This document shows, in pieces, positions 10,711-18,283 of a DNA stretch of 44,068 nt. Location of the stretch: the NCBI GenBank assembly GCA_013812145.1, contig JACCTY010000030.1, forward strand, positions 1 through 44,068. Reading direction: 5' to 3'. Each line of letters starts with the position of its first letter. The first letter of the stretch is position 1. This DNA comes from Geodermatophilaceae bacterium (GTDB lineage Bacteria > Actinomycetota > Actinomycetes > Mycobacteriales > Geodermatophilaceae). The notes under the pieces were generated by a model that did not search any database, was not told the origin of the DNA, and was given only the letters and a program-made list of their open reading frames with translations. The translations under genes and the position numbers were made by a program.

Positions 10711-10739
10711 GGGGGCCCGAGGACCTACCTCGGGCCCCC
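10711..10739 (-). terminator. Perfect 12-bp hairpin between prmA and prmB
   Basis: GGGGGCCCGAGG (10711-10722) and CCTCGGGCCCCC (10728-10739) are a perfect inverted repeat with a five-base loop. It lies immediately after the prmA stop and before prmB. The minus-strand transcript has no U-tract after it, so it probably acts as a 3' stabiliser or partial terminator giving more prmA than prmBCD mRNA, rather than as a full stop. Confidence 0.7.
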
Positions 10740-10755
10740 TTTCGCGGTGTCTGAC

Positions 10756-12408
10756 TTACTTGTCGGCTGGTGCCGGCCGTCCGGCCGGACCCTGCTTGAT
10801 GTAGTCGGCGTGGAACGCCTTGCGCTCGTCGTCCGACATCTCGTTGAGGATCACGTTCGGGCTCAACAGCGGGCCCATCCGACGCAGGTGATCCGTGGTC
10901 CACATCTTCTTGGGATCCAGGTTCAGCGACGGCTGAGCGGTCATGGTCTTGCCGTCGTCGCGGACATAGCCCATGTCCTCGACGACATCCGCCCAGTTCC
11001 AGCCGTGGTAGAGCGTCTCCCACTCGCGCTTACCGGTCAGCCGGCCCATGTTCGGGGTCTCCCGGCCCTCGTAGGTCGGCCGGAACGCGGTCGTGTCGGT
11101 CCACGCACACATCTCGTGGCAGTACGTCCGCCACTGCCCGTCGACCTTGTCCATCACCATGTCCTCGCGGACCAGGCACGGGACCATGCAGACCCAGCAA
11201 CGGTGCGGGTACACGTAGTCGACGGCCTCGGCCACGATCGGGTGGTGTCCGTTCGGCGTGGACAGGCGGTTGTAGTTCTCCCACCACTTGCCGTACCGGT
11301 CGTACCAGCCCGGGTACTTGAACTCGAACCACTCGAAGTCCTCGTCGGTCATCGAGTCGATCCGCCAGTAGTTGGCGAGCCAGCCCGTGGCGAAGAACTG
11401 CGCGACCTCGTGGACGTAGCCCTTGTTCCAGATCTGGTTCCAGGCTTCTTCGATGAGGTCGTGCGGGATCACCAGGCCGTACTTCTCGAGCGGTACCAGG
11501 TAGCTGCGGTAGTAGTCGTCGTAGATCCACCGCCGCCACATCTCGGCGTAGCTCTCGCGCTCCTTGCGACGGTCCTTCGTGCCGTACTCGATGAAGGTTC
11601 CGATCGCGGCGTCGACCACGCGGTGGTTGTTCCACCACGCGTAACGCAGGTCGCGCTCGAGCAGCTGATGGTTGCTCTCGTCGGACAGAGCCATCAGCAG
11701 CGTGGCGTAACCGTTGCTGATGTGCCGCGACTCGTCGGACTGCACCGAGTGGAACACCGTCGGCAACAGGTAGTCACCGTTGGCGGCCGCCTCGGCGGGC
11801 ATCGCGACGAACAGCGTGTTGGTGAACGCCGTCTCGGCAACGATCGTCAGGTAGATGCTCGCCGCGGTGATGGCGTCACCGGTGATGAAGCCCTCGGCGA
11901 ACTGACGGCCGATGGTGCCGCAGTAGTCGTTCTGGAAGTTGCGCAGGCTGTTGATGAAGCCGGCCGGGTCGATGTAGTTGTTCATGTACAGGCGCTTGAG
12001 GTTCTGCTGGATCGTCGAGTGCCGGACCTCGTCGATCATCTGGATCGCCTGGCCGTTGTGCAGCTCAGGGTTCGGCACGTTACGGAACAACAAAGGCATC
12101 GCCCTGGCGGCGGAGATTTCCGGCAGCGGAATGATGCTCAGGAAGAGCTTCTGCCACTCCAGCCAGCGCTCCTGCACCTGACGGAACATGTTGCCGCGGA
12201 TGGCCCCGTCGGACGCTCCGTAGACGCGGTGGTCCTTTTCCTCCTGCATGGGGAAGTAGGACCGCAGAACCTGCTTGAGCGGGTCCTTCTTCTGCGCCTT
12301 CTGGAACGTGTAATCAGTTCCATACTGAGCCACGGGCTCGTGGTAGAGCGGTTCCCAGGACAACTCCTGGATCTTCTGATGGGCCTTGGCCACACTCTGG
12401 CGACTCAT
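10756..12408 (-). CDS. prmA: Propane-type soluble diiron monooxygenase, hydroxylase alpha subunit
   Basis: A 550-residue catalytic subunit that holds the carboxylate-bridged diiron centre and hydroxylates small alkanes (propane to propanol) with O2. All six iron ligands are visible: Glu97, Glu127-x-x-His130, Glu192 and Glu226-x-x-His229. The spacings (30, 62 and 34 residues) are the same as in methane monooxygenase MmoX. The sequence resembles actinobacterial PrmA/MimA throughout (MSRQSVAKAHQKI, IDEVRHSTIQ, QSDESRHISNG, YPHRCWVCMVP). The ATG at 12408, with GAGGAG upstream, is preferred to a GTG two codons earlier. First gene of the operon, divergent from the activator. Propane as substrate is inferred from family and neighbours; ethers, ketones or phenols may also be accepted. 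Confidence 0.95.
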   Translation of the reverse strand: MSRQSVAKAHQKIQELSWEPLYHEPVAQYGTDYTFQKAQKKDPLKQVLRSYFPMQEEKDHRVYGASDGAIRGNMFRQVQERWLEWQKLFLSIIPLPEISAARAMPLLFRNVPNPELHNGQAIQMIDEVRHSTIQQNLKRLYMNNYIDPAGFINSLRNFQNDYCGTIGRQFAEGFITGDAITAASIYLTIVAETAFTNTLFVAMPAEAAANGDYLLPTVFHSVQSDESRHISNGYATLLMALSDESNHQLLERDLRYAWWNNHRVVDAAIGTFIEYGTKDRRKERESYAEMWRRWIYDDYYRSYLVPLEKYGLVIPHDLIEEAWNQIWNKGYVHEVAQFFATGWLANYWRIDSMTDEDFEWFEFKYPGWYDRYGKWWENYNRLSTPNGHHPIVAEAVDYVYPHRCWVCMVPCLVREDMVMDKVDGQWRTYCHEMCAWTDTTAFRPTYEGRETPNMGRLTGKREWETLYHGWNWADVVEDMGYVRDDGKTMTAQPSLNLDPKKMWTTDHLRRMGPLLSPNVILNEMSDDERKAFHADYIKQGPAGRPAPADK

Positions 12409-12438
12409 AAGCACTCCTCACCCTTCGTTCGGGTCGGC

Positions 12439-12518
12439 TGAGACACCCTGCCCACAGCCTTGTCCTCCTTGAAGCACACCCCTTGGCGGCCGACACGGCG
12501 GTCTCAACATGAGACACC
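12439..12518. promoter_or_regulatory. Candidate activator-binding sites in the prmA/activator control region
   Basis: TGAGACACC occurs twice in the same orientation, at 12439-12447 and 12510-12518. The second copy is half of an inverted repeat, GTCTCA-ACA-TGAGAC (12501-12515), and the flanks GGCGG and CCGCC extend the symmetry. The sites lie in the 220-bp divergent region between prmA (12408) and the GAF/Fis activator (12628). Binding by that activator is inferred from position. I could not pick a convincing -35/-10 pair. Confidence 0.5.
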
Positions 12519-12561
12519 GCCCCTCGGCGCTAGGCTTACGGTCCCGGTACCACAGCGACGT

Positions 12562-12620
12562 GGGGGGTGTCCCCCAGCGAGTTTGGGGGTCTACACGGAC
12601 CACCGGGGGTCCCGAGGAGG
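12562..12620 (+). promoter_or_regulatory. Structured leader and ribosome binding site of the activator gene
   Basis: CCCCCA (12571-12576) can pair either with the G-run just upstream (12562-12567) or with TGGGGG downstream (12584-12589), so two hairpins are mutually exclusive. A third, GGACC/GGTCC (12597-12601/12608-12612), ends two bases before the ribosome binding site GAGGAGG (12614-12620). That site lies seven bases before the GTG at 12628 and decides the start. Regulation by these folds is speculative. Confidence 0.4.
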
Positions 12621-12627
12621 CAGCCGC

Positions 12628-14490
12628 GTGGACGGCGGGCGAGAGCCCATGAACGAGGCCAATAGCACCGCCAAAAGTCGGCGGCGCCCTCGAATCACGC
12701 CCGCTCGCGCCCGTGAGTTGTTCATGTCGGAGCACGTGGTCGACCTCATGTCGGAGCACGCGGTCGACCCCAACACGGTCCGGAAGAGCATCTCGGCATC
12801 CTGGGTCCGGTGCAAGGAGTGGCAGGTCTCGGTCGATCCGTTCGAGTTGCCGTACGAGCCCAACCTGGACAGGGAATCCCAGCTCGCGCACAGCGCCGCG
12901 GCGGTCCTGTCCGAGGCGCACGCCGGGTTGGCCAACGAGCCGGTGTCCATCATCCTCACCGACGCCGCGGGGATCGTCCTCGATCGCCGTACGGGCGACG
13001 CTGCGCTGCAGCACAAGCTCGATCAGGTCAGCCTGGCTCCCGGCTTCAGTTATGCCGAGCAGTTCGCCGGGACGAACGGCATCGGCACCGCCCTGGAAAG
13101 TCGGGGTCCGGCGGAGGTGTTCGGGCACGAGCACTACGTAGAGCACCTGGAGGAGCTGGCCTGCGCCGGGGCGCCGATCCGACACCCGGTCACCGGCAAG
13201 TTGCTCGGTGTCGTCGACCTGACCTGCTGGCGACGCGACGCCGACCCGAAGCTACTCGTCACGGCGACCAACCTCGCGAACCGGATCGAGGAGGCGATCC
13301 TTGAAGACGTCGGGCGTCGCGAGTTCGCCCTGCTGCGCCAGTATCTGGCCGCAACCCGGCGTAGCCTCAACCCGGCGCTGGCGATCAGCGACGACCTGGT
13401 GATGATGAACGACAGCGCACGTGACCTGATCGACTCGCGGGACCAAGAAGCACTGCTCGGCCAGGCCACCGAGGCTTTGGCTGCCGGCAAGGCCCGGGTC
13501 TTCTCGACCATTCTTCCCAGCGGTGCCACGGCGCAGGTGCATTGCCAGCCGAACGAGCCGGGGTTTGTCGGTGGCGTCGTTCAGGTGCAGTTGCTCGCAC
13601 CCGAACCGGCGGCGTCACGAGGCCTGCCTGGCAGGACCGGGCACACACCGACCGGCACCGTCGGCATCAGCCCGCGATGGCTGAAGTGCTGCAACGACGT
13701 CGAGGCGCATTTCACCTCCGGCGAGTGGCTGGACCTCGTCGGTGAGGCCGGTGTCGGCAAGTTGGCGGTCGCCCGCGGAATGCACCTGGCGCACACTCCG
13801 GCCGCGCACCTGGGTGTCCTGGACGCCGACGACTGCCCAGCGGCGGCCAGCGGTTGGCTGGATGAGGTCGCCCGGGCACTCGCCGGCGAAACCGGGACGT
13901 TGATCCTGCGCCACATCGACCGCTTGCCCGCCACGGTCATGAGGTCGCTCAGTGCGGTGCTCGAGGCTTCGCTGGCCGCCGCCGGCACCCGCCCCTGGGT
14001 CGCTTGCACCCGCTGGAGCGGGGCCGTGGTCAGCCGCGAACTCGAGCGGTTGATCTGGTGCTTCGCCGGCTCGGTCGAGGTGCCGCCGTTGCGTCATCAT
14101 GTCGAGGACGTCCCTGAGATCGTGGACCTCTCCCTCGCCCGACTGACAAAGCGAGGGAGCCTCGTCTGCTCCCCGGACGCGATGCGGGTGCTGATGCGCA
14201 ATCGATGGCCGGGCAACGTCGAGGAGCTGCTCGGGACGCTGCGCAAGATCGTGACGCACCGGCGGACCGGCGTCATCGGACTGGCCGACCTTCCCGCAGA
14301 CTGCCTCGCGATCACCCGGAGGCTGCTCAGCCCGCTGGAGTCCATTGAGTGTGACGCGATCGTCGAGGCCCTGATCAGCGCAGATGGTGACCGGGCCAAG
14401 GCAGCGCGCCACCTCGGCATGTCCAGGGCCACGATTTACCGCAAGGTCCGCGACTACGGCATCGCCGTACCGAAGCAGTCGGCGCGCTGA
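12628..14490 (+). CDS. GAF/Fis-type (AcoR-like) activator with degenerate AAA+ domain
   Basis: A 620-residue transcription regulator, the probable activator of the divergent prm operon (counterpart of MimR/AcoR-like proteins). The N-terminal half holds a GAF-like sensor domain (about residues 60-230, with EQFAGTNGIGTAL). A NtrC-like central domain follows (about 350-550). The C-terminal Fis helix-turn-helix includes DRAKAARHLGMSRATIYRKV (588-607). The Walker A motif is partly kept (GEAGVGK, 372-378). The Walker B acidic pair is replaced by Arg428-His429, and no GAFTGA loop for sigma-54 contact is visible. RWPGNVEEL is retained. This fits actinobacterial members that work without sigma-54. The start is the GTG at 12628, preceded by GAGGAGG; an ATG seven codons later is possible. 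The effector is unknown; substrate or alcohol sensing by the GAF domain is inference. Confidence 0.85.
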   Translation: MDGGREPMNEANSTAKSRRRPRITPARARELFMSEHVVDLMSEHAVDPNTVRKSISASWVRCKEWQVSVDPFELPYEPNLDRESQLAHSAAAVLSEAHAGLANEPVSIILTDAAGIVLDRRTGDAALQHKLDQVSLAPGFSYAEQFAGTNGIGTALESRGPAEVFGHEHYVEHLEELACAGAPIRHPVTGKLLGVVDLTCWRRDADPKLLVTATNLANRIEEAILEDVGRREFALLRQYLAATRRSLNPALAISDDLVMMNDSARDLIDSRDQEALLGQATEALAAGKARVFSTILPSGATAQVHCQPNEPGFVGGVVQVQLLAPEPAASRGLPGRTGHTPTGTVGISPRWLKCCNDVEAHFTSGEWLDLVGEAGVGKLAVARGMHLAHTPAAHLGVLDADDCPAAASGWLDEVARALAGETGTLILRHIDRLPATVMRSLSAVLEASLAAAGTRPWVACTRWSGAVVSRELERLIWCFAGSVEVPPLRHHVEDVPEIVDLSLARLTKRGSLVCSPDAMRVLMRNRWPGNVEELLGTLRKIVTHRRTGVIGLADLPADCLAITRRLLSPLESIECDAIVEALISADGDRAKAARHLGMSRATIYRKVRDYGIAVPKQSAR

Positions 14491-14739
14491 TCAGCTCTCG
14501 CCGAAGGCGGCGGCCCGGATCTCTGCCAGGTGCTGCCGGATGTCCTCGGCATGCTGTCGGTTCCCTTCCGCGGCCGGCTGGATCCCCAACGCCAGCAGGA
14601 GCGCCACTGCTGGCGGCCCAGGGTCCCCGGCACTGCCAAGGATCGGATGCAGACCCTCGCTGGCCAGATGGTGAAACACCACGTTGACAATGGTCCAGGG
14701 ATTGTAGGTCTCGCCCTGGGATTGATCGTGCTCGTCCAT
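14491..14739 (-). CDS. Small hypothetical protein, convergent with the activator
   Basis: An 82-residue acidic, soluble-looking protein with no membrane segment or signal peptide. I do not recognise its family. It has a mixed helical pattern (TIVNVVFHHLASEGLHPILG, then a Gly/Pro turn, then an amphipathic C-terminal helix rich in His, Gln and Glu). A textbook ribosome binding site, AAGGAGGT, lies just before its ATG, strong evidence that it is translated. Its stop abuts the stop of the activator gene with no gap, and it is divergent from the DUF1206 gene across 139 bases. A link to the monooxygenase system cannot be shown. Confidence 0.65.
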   Translation of the reverse strand: MDEHDQSQGETYNPWTIVNVVFHHLASEGLHPILGSAGDPGPPAVALLLALGIQPAAEGNRQHAEDIRQHLAEIRAAAFGES

Positions 14740-14878
14740 TAAGGCACCTCCTTGCCGGTTGGCGTGGTCACGCTAGAGCAGCGGCTCGAGAGCTATGCCC
14801 TCGAATGGAGAACCACGAACATTCCGCGCCGCGGGCACCTGCAAGACTGTCCCTCCCCAGGACGTGCGGAGGGTACCA

Positions 14879-15703
14879 ATGGCGAACACCGCGAGGGACG
14901 CTGGTGACACGGCTCGCAAGGCCGCGGACAGCAAGTGGCTGGAGGTACTCGCCCGGGTCGGACTGGTCGCCTATGGCGTCGTGCACCTGCTAGTCGGGTG
15001 GATCGCACTGCAAGTCGCATGGGGTGGCAGCGGGGACAGCGCTGACCAGTCCGGCGCACTGCAAAACTTGGCCGAACAGCCGTACGGGCCGGCTCTGCTG
15101 TGGCTGATCGCCCTCGGTCTGGCCGCCCTGACGATCTGGCAGGCCAGCGAAGCCACCTGGGGATTCCAGGGCAGGGACGCGAAGAAGCGGGTACGGCGGC
15201 GGGTGACTGCCGGGGCCAAGGCAGTTGTCTACCTGCTGCTGGCGATCAGCGCGGCCCGATTCGCGATGGGCTCGGGCCAGTCCAGCTCCCAGTCACAACA
15301 AAGCACCACGTCCGGCGTCCTGGGCCTGCCCCTCGGCCGGGCTCTCGTCGTTGCCGCCGCCCTCATCGTGGTTGCAGTGGGTGTCGGACACGTGCGCAAG
15401 GCGTTCACCAAGAAGTTCCTCAAGGAGATCGACACGTCCGCCATGACGCCCGCCGCGCGGAAGACGATCACCCGGCTGGGCCAGGCGGGTTATGCGGGCA
15501 AGGGCGCCGCGCTGGCCGTGGTCGGTTTGCTGCTCGGCTACGCCGCCGTCACCTTCGACGCCGAAAAGGCCAGCGGCCTTGACGGAGCCATGCGGACGAT
15601 CGCCGCGCAGCCGTTCGGGCGTTTCCTGCTCACCGCGGTCGCCCTCGGCTTTGTCGCGTTCGGGCTGTTCGCCTTCGCCCAGTCCCGCTACCGCCCCATG
15701 TGA
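14879..15703 (+). CDS. DUF1206 integral membrane protein
   Basis: A 274-residue membrane protein with six predicted transmembrane segments arranged as three repeated pairs. Each pair begins with a similar motif: ARVGLVAYGVVHLLVGW near residue 24, TAGAKAVVYLLLAISAARF near 110 and GQAGYAGKGAALAVVGLLL near 205. This threefold repeat is the hallmark of DUF1206, a family common in Actinomycetota and Cyanobacteria with no assigned function. The ATG at 14879 is chosen because GGAGGG precedes it and the upstream extension has no membrane or family character. No operon partner is evident; the lipoprotein gene follows after 89 bases with its own possible promoter. Confidence 0.85.
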   Translation: MANTARDAGDTARKAADSKWLEVLARVGLVAYGVVHLLVGWIALQVAWGGSGDSADQSGALQNLAEQPYGPALLWLIALGLAALTIWQASEATWGFQGRDAKKRVRRRVTAGAKAVVYLLLAISAARFAMGSGQSSSQSQQSTTSGVLGLPLGRALVVAAALIVVAVGVGHVRKAFTKKFLKEIDTSAMTPAARKTITRLGQAGYAGKGAALAVVGLLLGYAAVTFDAEKASGLDGAMRTIAAQPFGRFLLTAVALGFVAFGLFAFAQSRYRPM

Positions 15704-15728
15704 GTCGTCACCCCAGTGTGACCGAGTG

Positions 15729-15758
15729 CTGACCCCGCGTGCTGCTGCCCTCTATGCT
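15729..15758 (+). promoter_or_regulatory. Possible promoter of the lipoprotein gene
   Basis: CTGACC (15729-15734) and TATGCT (15753-15758) are separated by 18 bases and resemble housekeeping sigma -35 and -10 elements. They lie 34 bases before the lipoprotein start at 15793. Both hexamers are imperfect. Confidence 0.35.
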
Positions 15759-15792
15759 GGCCGTCGTTGTCTGAAACCATCGGGGGTCGGTC

Positions 15793-16530
15793 ATGCTTGC
15801 ACGCCGAGTCAGCCTGCTCTGGCTGGTGCTGGGGCTGGTGCTGACCGGATGCGGGAGCAACATCGCCGGTGCCGGGACGCTCGCCCGGACGGCGAACATG
15901 CCCGGAAGCAGCGACAGCCAGGGCGGGGCAGACAGCGACGCCGCAGCGGACTTCACCGCCGGCCTGCTCCCGGCCGGACAATTCGGCCCTGATGCCGTCG
16001 CTGACCCCCTGAGCGCGGCCGACCAGGTCGACAGCGACCCCAGGCAGCTGCCCGAGGGCACCGTCTTCTCGGATCCGGCGTGCGCGACAGCGTCGGAGCC
16101 GGCACCTCCCGACCCGGATGTCTACGCCGGTCAGAGCGTGGTGCTGGGCCTGCGCCGCCTCTACGTCCAGACCGTCCAATCCCCGTTCGAGGGAACGCCG
16201 CAGGATCCGAGGACATACGCTGGCGGCCTCGGACAGTGCCAGTCAGGGACGGTCACGCTGCCCAACGGGACGATCGTCAGCATCGCATTTTCGGCACTCG
16301 ATGTCGGCGACCTGGGTGATCTGAGTGGGGGCCGCCGGATGGACAGCACCGCTGTCACGCCGGACGGCCAGAAATTCGTCACCACCATGCTGTCCGCCGA
16401 TGTCGTGGACGGTGAACGGGTGGTCAGCCTCGGGATGCTGAGCCTGGTGCCGAATCAGCCGGTGGACGAGGTCGGCTTCCGTGAGCTGGTGGCGACGGCG
16501 TACGAGTATCAGCACGAAGCCCTGGGCTGA
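15793..16530 (+). CDS. Predicted secreted lipoprotein of unknown function
   Basis: A 245-residue protein with a lipoprotein signal peptide: a short Arg-containing N-region, a Leu/Val-rich core, and a lipobox LTGC ending at Cys20, so it should be anchored to the outer face of the membrane. The mature part starts with a Ser/Gly/Asp-rich linker. It continues as a domain of about 150 residues with two cysteines (ACATAS near residue 96 and LGQCQSG near 149) that may form a disulfide. I do not recognise the fold. It ends 91 bases before the malate synthase gene, and nothing ties it functionally to its neighbours. Confidence 0.75.
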   Translation: MLARRVSLLWLVLGLVLTGCGSNIAGAGTLARTANMPGSSDSQGGADSDAAADFTAGLLPAGQFGPDAVADPLSAADQVDSDPRQLPEGTVFSDPACATASEPAPPDPDVYAGQSVVLGLRRLYVQTVQSPFEGTPQDPRTYAGGLGQCQSGTVTLPNGTIVSIAFSALDVGDLGDLSGGRRMDSTAVTPDGQKFVTTMLSADVVDGERVVSLGMLSLVPNQPVDEVGFRELVATAYEYQHEALG

Positions 16531-16621
16531 GCCCAGCGGCCTGCTGTCTCTGCGGCGGGGACCTGCGGGCGATACGGTCGGGGCAACGGCAAACCGATCA
16601 CCGAGCGGCTGCGGAGGACGG

Positions 16622-18220
16622 ATGGGCGGCGTCCAGGTCAGAGGCCCCATGCACGACCGGTACGACGACGTCCTCACGGCGCCCGCGATGGAACTGCTCG
16701 GCACTCTGCACCGCGAGTTCGACCCGCAGCGGCGTGATCTGCTGGCCCGGCGCGCGCAGCGCGATGCCGAGCTGGCCGCCGGCGGCACACTGGACTTCCT
16801 CGAGGACACCCGGCACATCCGGGACGACGACTCGTGGCAGGTGGCCGATCCGGCACCCGGCCTCATGGACCGGCGGGTCGAGATCACCGGCCCCACCGAC
16901 GCCAAGATGACGATCAATGCGTTGAACTCCGGCGCCAAGGTCTGGCTCGCCGACCAAGAGGACGCGAACAGCCCGCTCTGGGAGAACGTCGTCGGCGGAC
17001 CGCTCAACCTGCGCGACGCCATCACCCGCCGGATCGACTTCACCAGCGCCGACGGAAAGCAGTACGCGCTCAAGGACGACATGGAGCTGCCGACCATCGT
17101 CGTACGACCGCGTGGGTGGCACCTTCCGGAGAAGCACATCCTGGTGGACGGCGAGCCGATGTCCGGGAGCTTGGTCGATTTCGGGCTGTACCTCATCCAC
17201 TGTGGACGGTTGCAGATCGACCGTGGGGCCGGTCCCTACTACTACCTGCCCAAGCTGGAAAGTCACCTCGAGGCGAGGCTCTGGAACGCCGTCTTCGTCC
17301 GCGCGCAAGAGATCGTTGGCATTCCGAGAGGGACGATCAGGGCGACCGTGCTGATCGAGACCTATCCAGCAGCATTCGAGATGGAGGAGATCCTCTACGA
17401 GCTGCGCGAACACTCGGCCGGACTCAACGCCGGCCGGTGGGACTACATGTTCAGCGTGATCAAGTGCTTCCGCACCCGCGGCAAGGAGTTCCTGCTTCCG
17501 GACCGCAATTCGGTGACCATGACCGTGCCGTTCATGCGCGCCTACACCGAACTGCTCGTCCGCACCTGTCACAAACGTGGCGCCCACGCCATCGGCGGGA
17601 TGGCCGCGTTCATCCCGAGCCGGCGGGACTCCGAGGCGAACGCCGCCGTGCTGGCCAAGGTTCGCGAGGACAAGACGCGAGAGGCCGGCGACGGCTTCGA
17701 CGGCTCCTGGGTCGCCCACCCCGACCTCGTCCCGGTGTGCCGGGAGGTGTTCGACGAGGTGCTCGGCGACCGCCCTGACCAGCGGGACAGGTTGCGCGAG
17801 GACGTGTCGGTGACCGCGACCCAATTGCTCGACGTCGCCGCGACGCCAGGCGAGGTCACCGAGACAGGGCTGCGCAACAACGTGAGCGTCGGCATCCAGT
17901 ACCTCGAGTCGTGGCTGCGCGGATCGGGCGCGGTGGGCATCAACAGCCTGATGGAGGACGCCGCCACCGCGGAGATCTCCCGCAGCCAGGTCTGGCAGTG
18001 GATCTACAACCAGATTGTCCTGGCCGATGGACAACAGGTGACGCGCGAGCTGGTCGAGCAGATCATCGACGAGGAGATGGCAACCATCCGGTCCACCCGC
18101 GGCGAGCAGGCCTTCGTCGGCGGCCGCTGGGACGACGCGCGGTCGACATTTGCCGAGATGGCACTGTCCGAGGAGTACGCCGACTTTCTGACCCTGCCGG
18201 CGTACGCCCGCATGCCGTGA
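16622..18220 (+). CDS. aceB: Malate synthase A
   Basis: A 532-residue cytoplasmic enzyme that condenses glyoxylate with acetyl-CoA to give malate and CoA. Length and motifs match the AceB (A-type) family: [43 protein letters not shown], the signature around [30 protein letters not shown], and the C-terminal catalytic region [22 protein letters not shown]. The G-type enzyme of mycobacteria is over 700 residues and is excluded. The ATG at 16622 follows GGAGGACGG closely. The gene is 63 bases upstream of the glycolate oxidase genes, which make its substrate glyoxylate, so the four genes form a glycolate-to-malate route. No isocitrate lyase is present, so a full glyoxylate shunt is not implied here. 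Confidence 0.95.
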   Translation: MGGVQVRGPMHDRYDDVLTAPAMELLGTLHREFDPQRRDLLARRAQRDAELAAGGTLDFLEDTRHIRDDDSWQVADPAPGLMDRRVEITGPTDAKMTINALNSGAKVWLADQEDANSPLWENVVGGPLNLRDAITRRIDFTSADGKQYALKDDMELPTIVVRPRGWHLPEKHILVDGEPMSGSLVDFGLYLIHCGRLQIDRGAGPYYYLPKLESHLEARLWNAVFVRAQEIVGIPRGTIRATVLIETYPAAFEMEEILYELREHSAGLNAGRWDYMFSVIKCFRTRGKEFLLPDRNSVTMTVPFMRAYTELLVRTCHKRGAHAIGGMAAFIPSRRDSEANAAVLAKVREDKTREAGDGFDGSWVAHPDLVPVCREVFDEVLGDRPDQRDRLREDVSVTATQLLDVAATPGEVTETGLRNNVSVGIQYLESWLRGSGAVGINSLMEDAATAEISRSQVWQWIYNQIVLADGQQVTRELVEQIIDEEMATIRSTRGEQAFVGGRWDDARSTFAEMALSEEYADFLTLPAYARMP

Positions 18221-18283
18221 CAGGGGAACGATGATGATCCTTACGTCCGTAGCGGACGCAACACGGAAGGCTTGGCGGCCGGG

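Noticed and set aside
10501..12441. Open frame of 646 codons on the plus strand opposite prmA
   Set aside because: It mirrors prmA in a frame kept open by GC-rich codon use. Its translation is low-complexity Val/Arg/Leu/His without motifs, whereas the opposite strand has all six diiron ligands.
12409..12627. A sigma-54 (-24/-12) promoter for prmA
   Set aside because: I saw no GG-N10-GC element in suitable position, and the activator lacks GAFTGA. Actinobacteria generally lack sigma-54.
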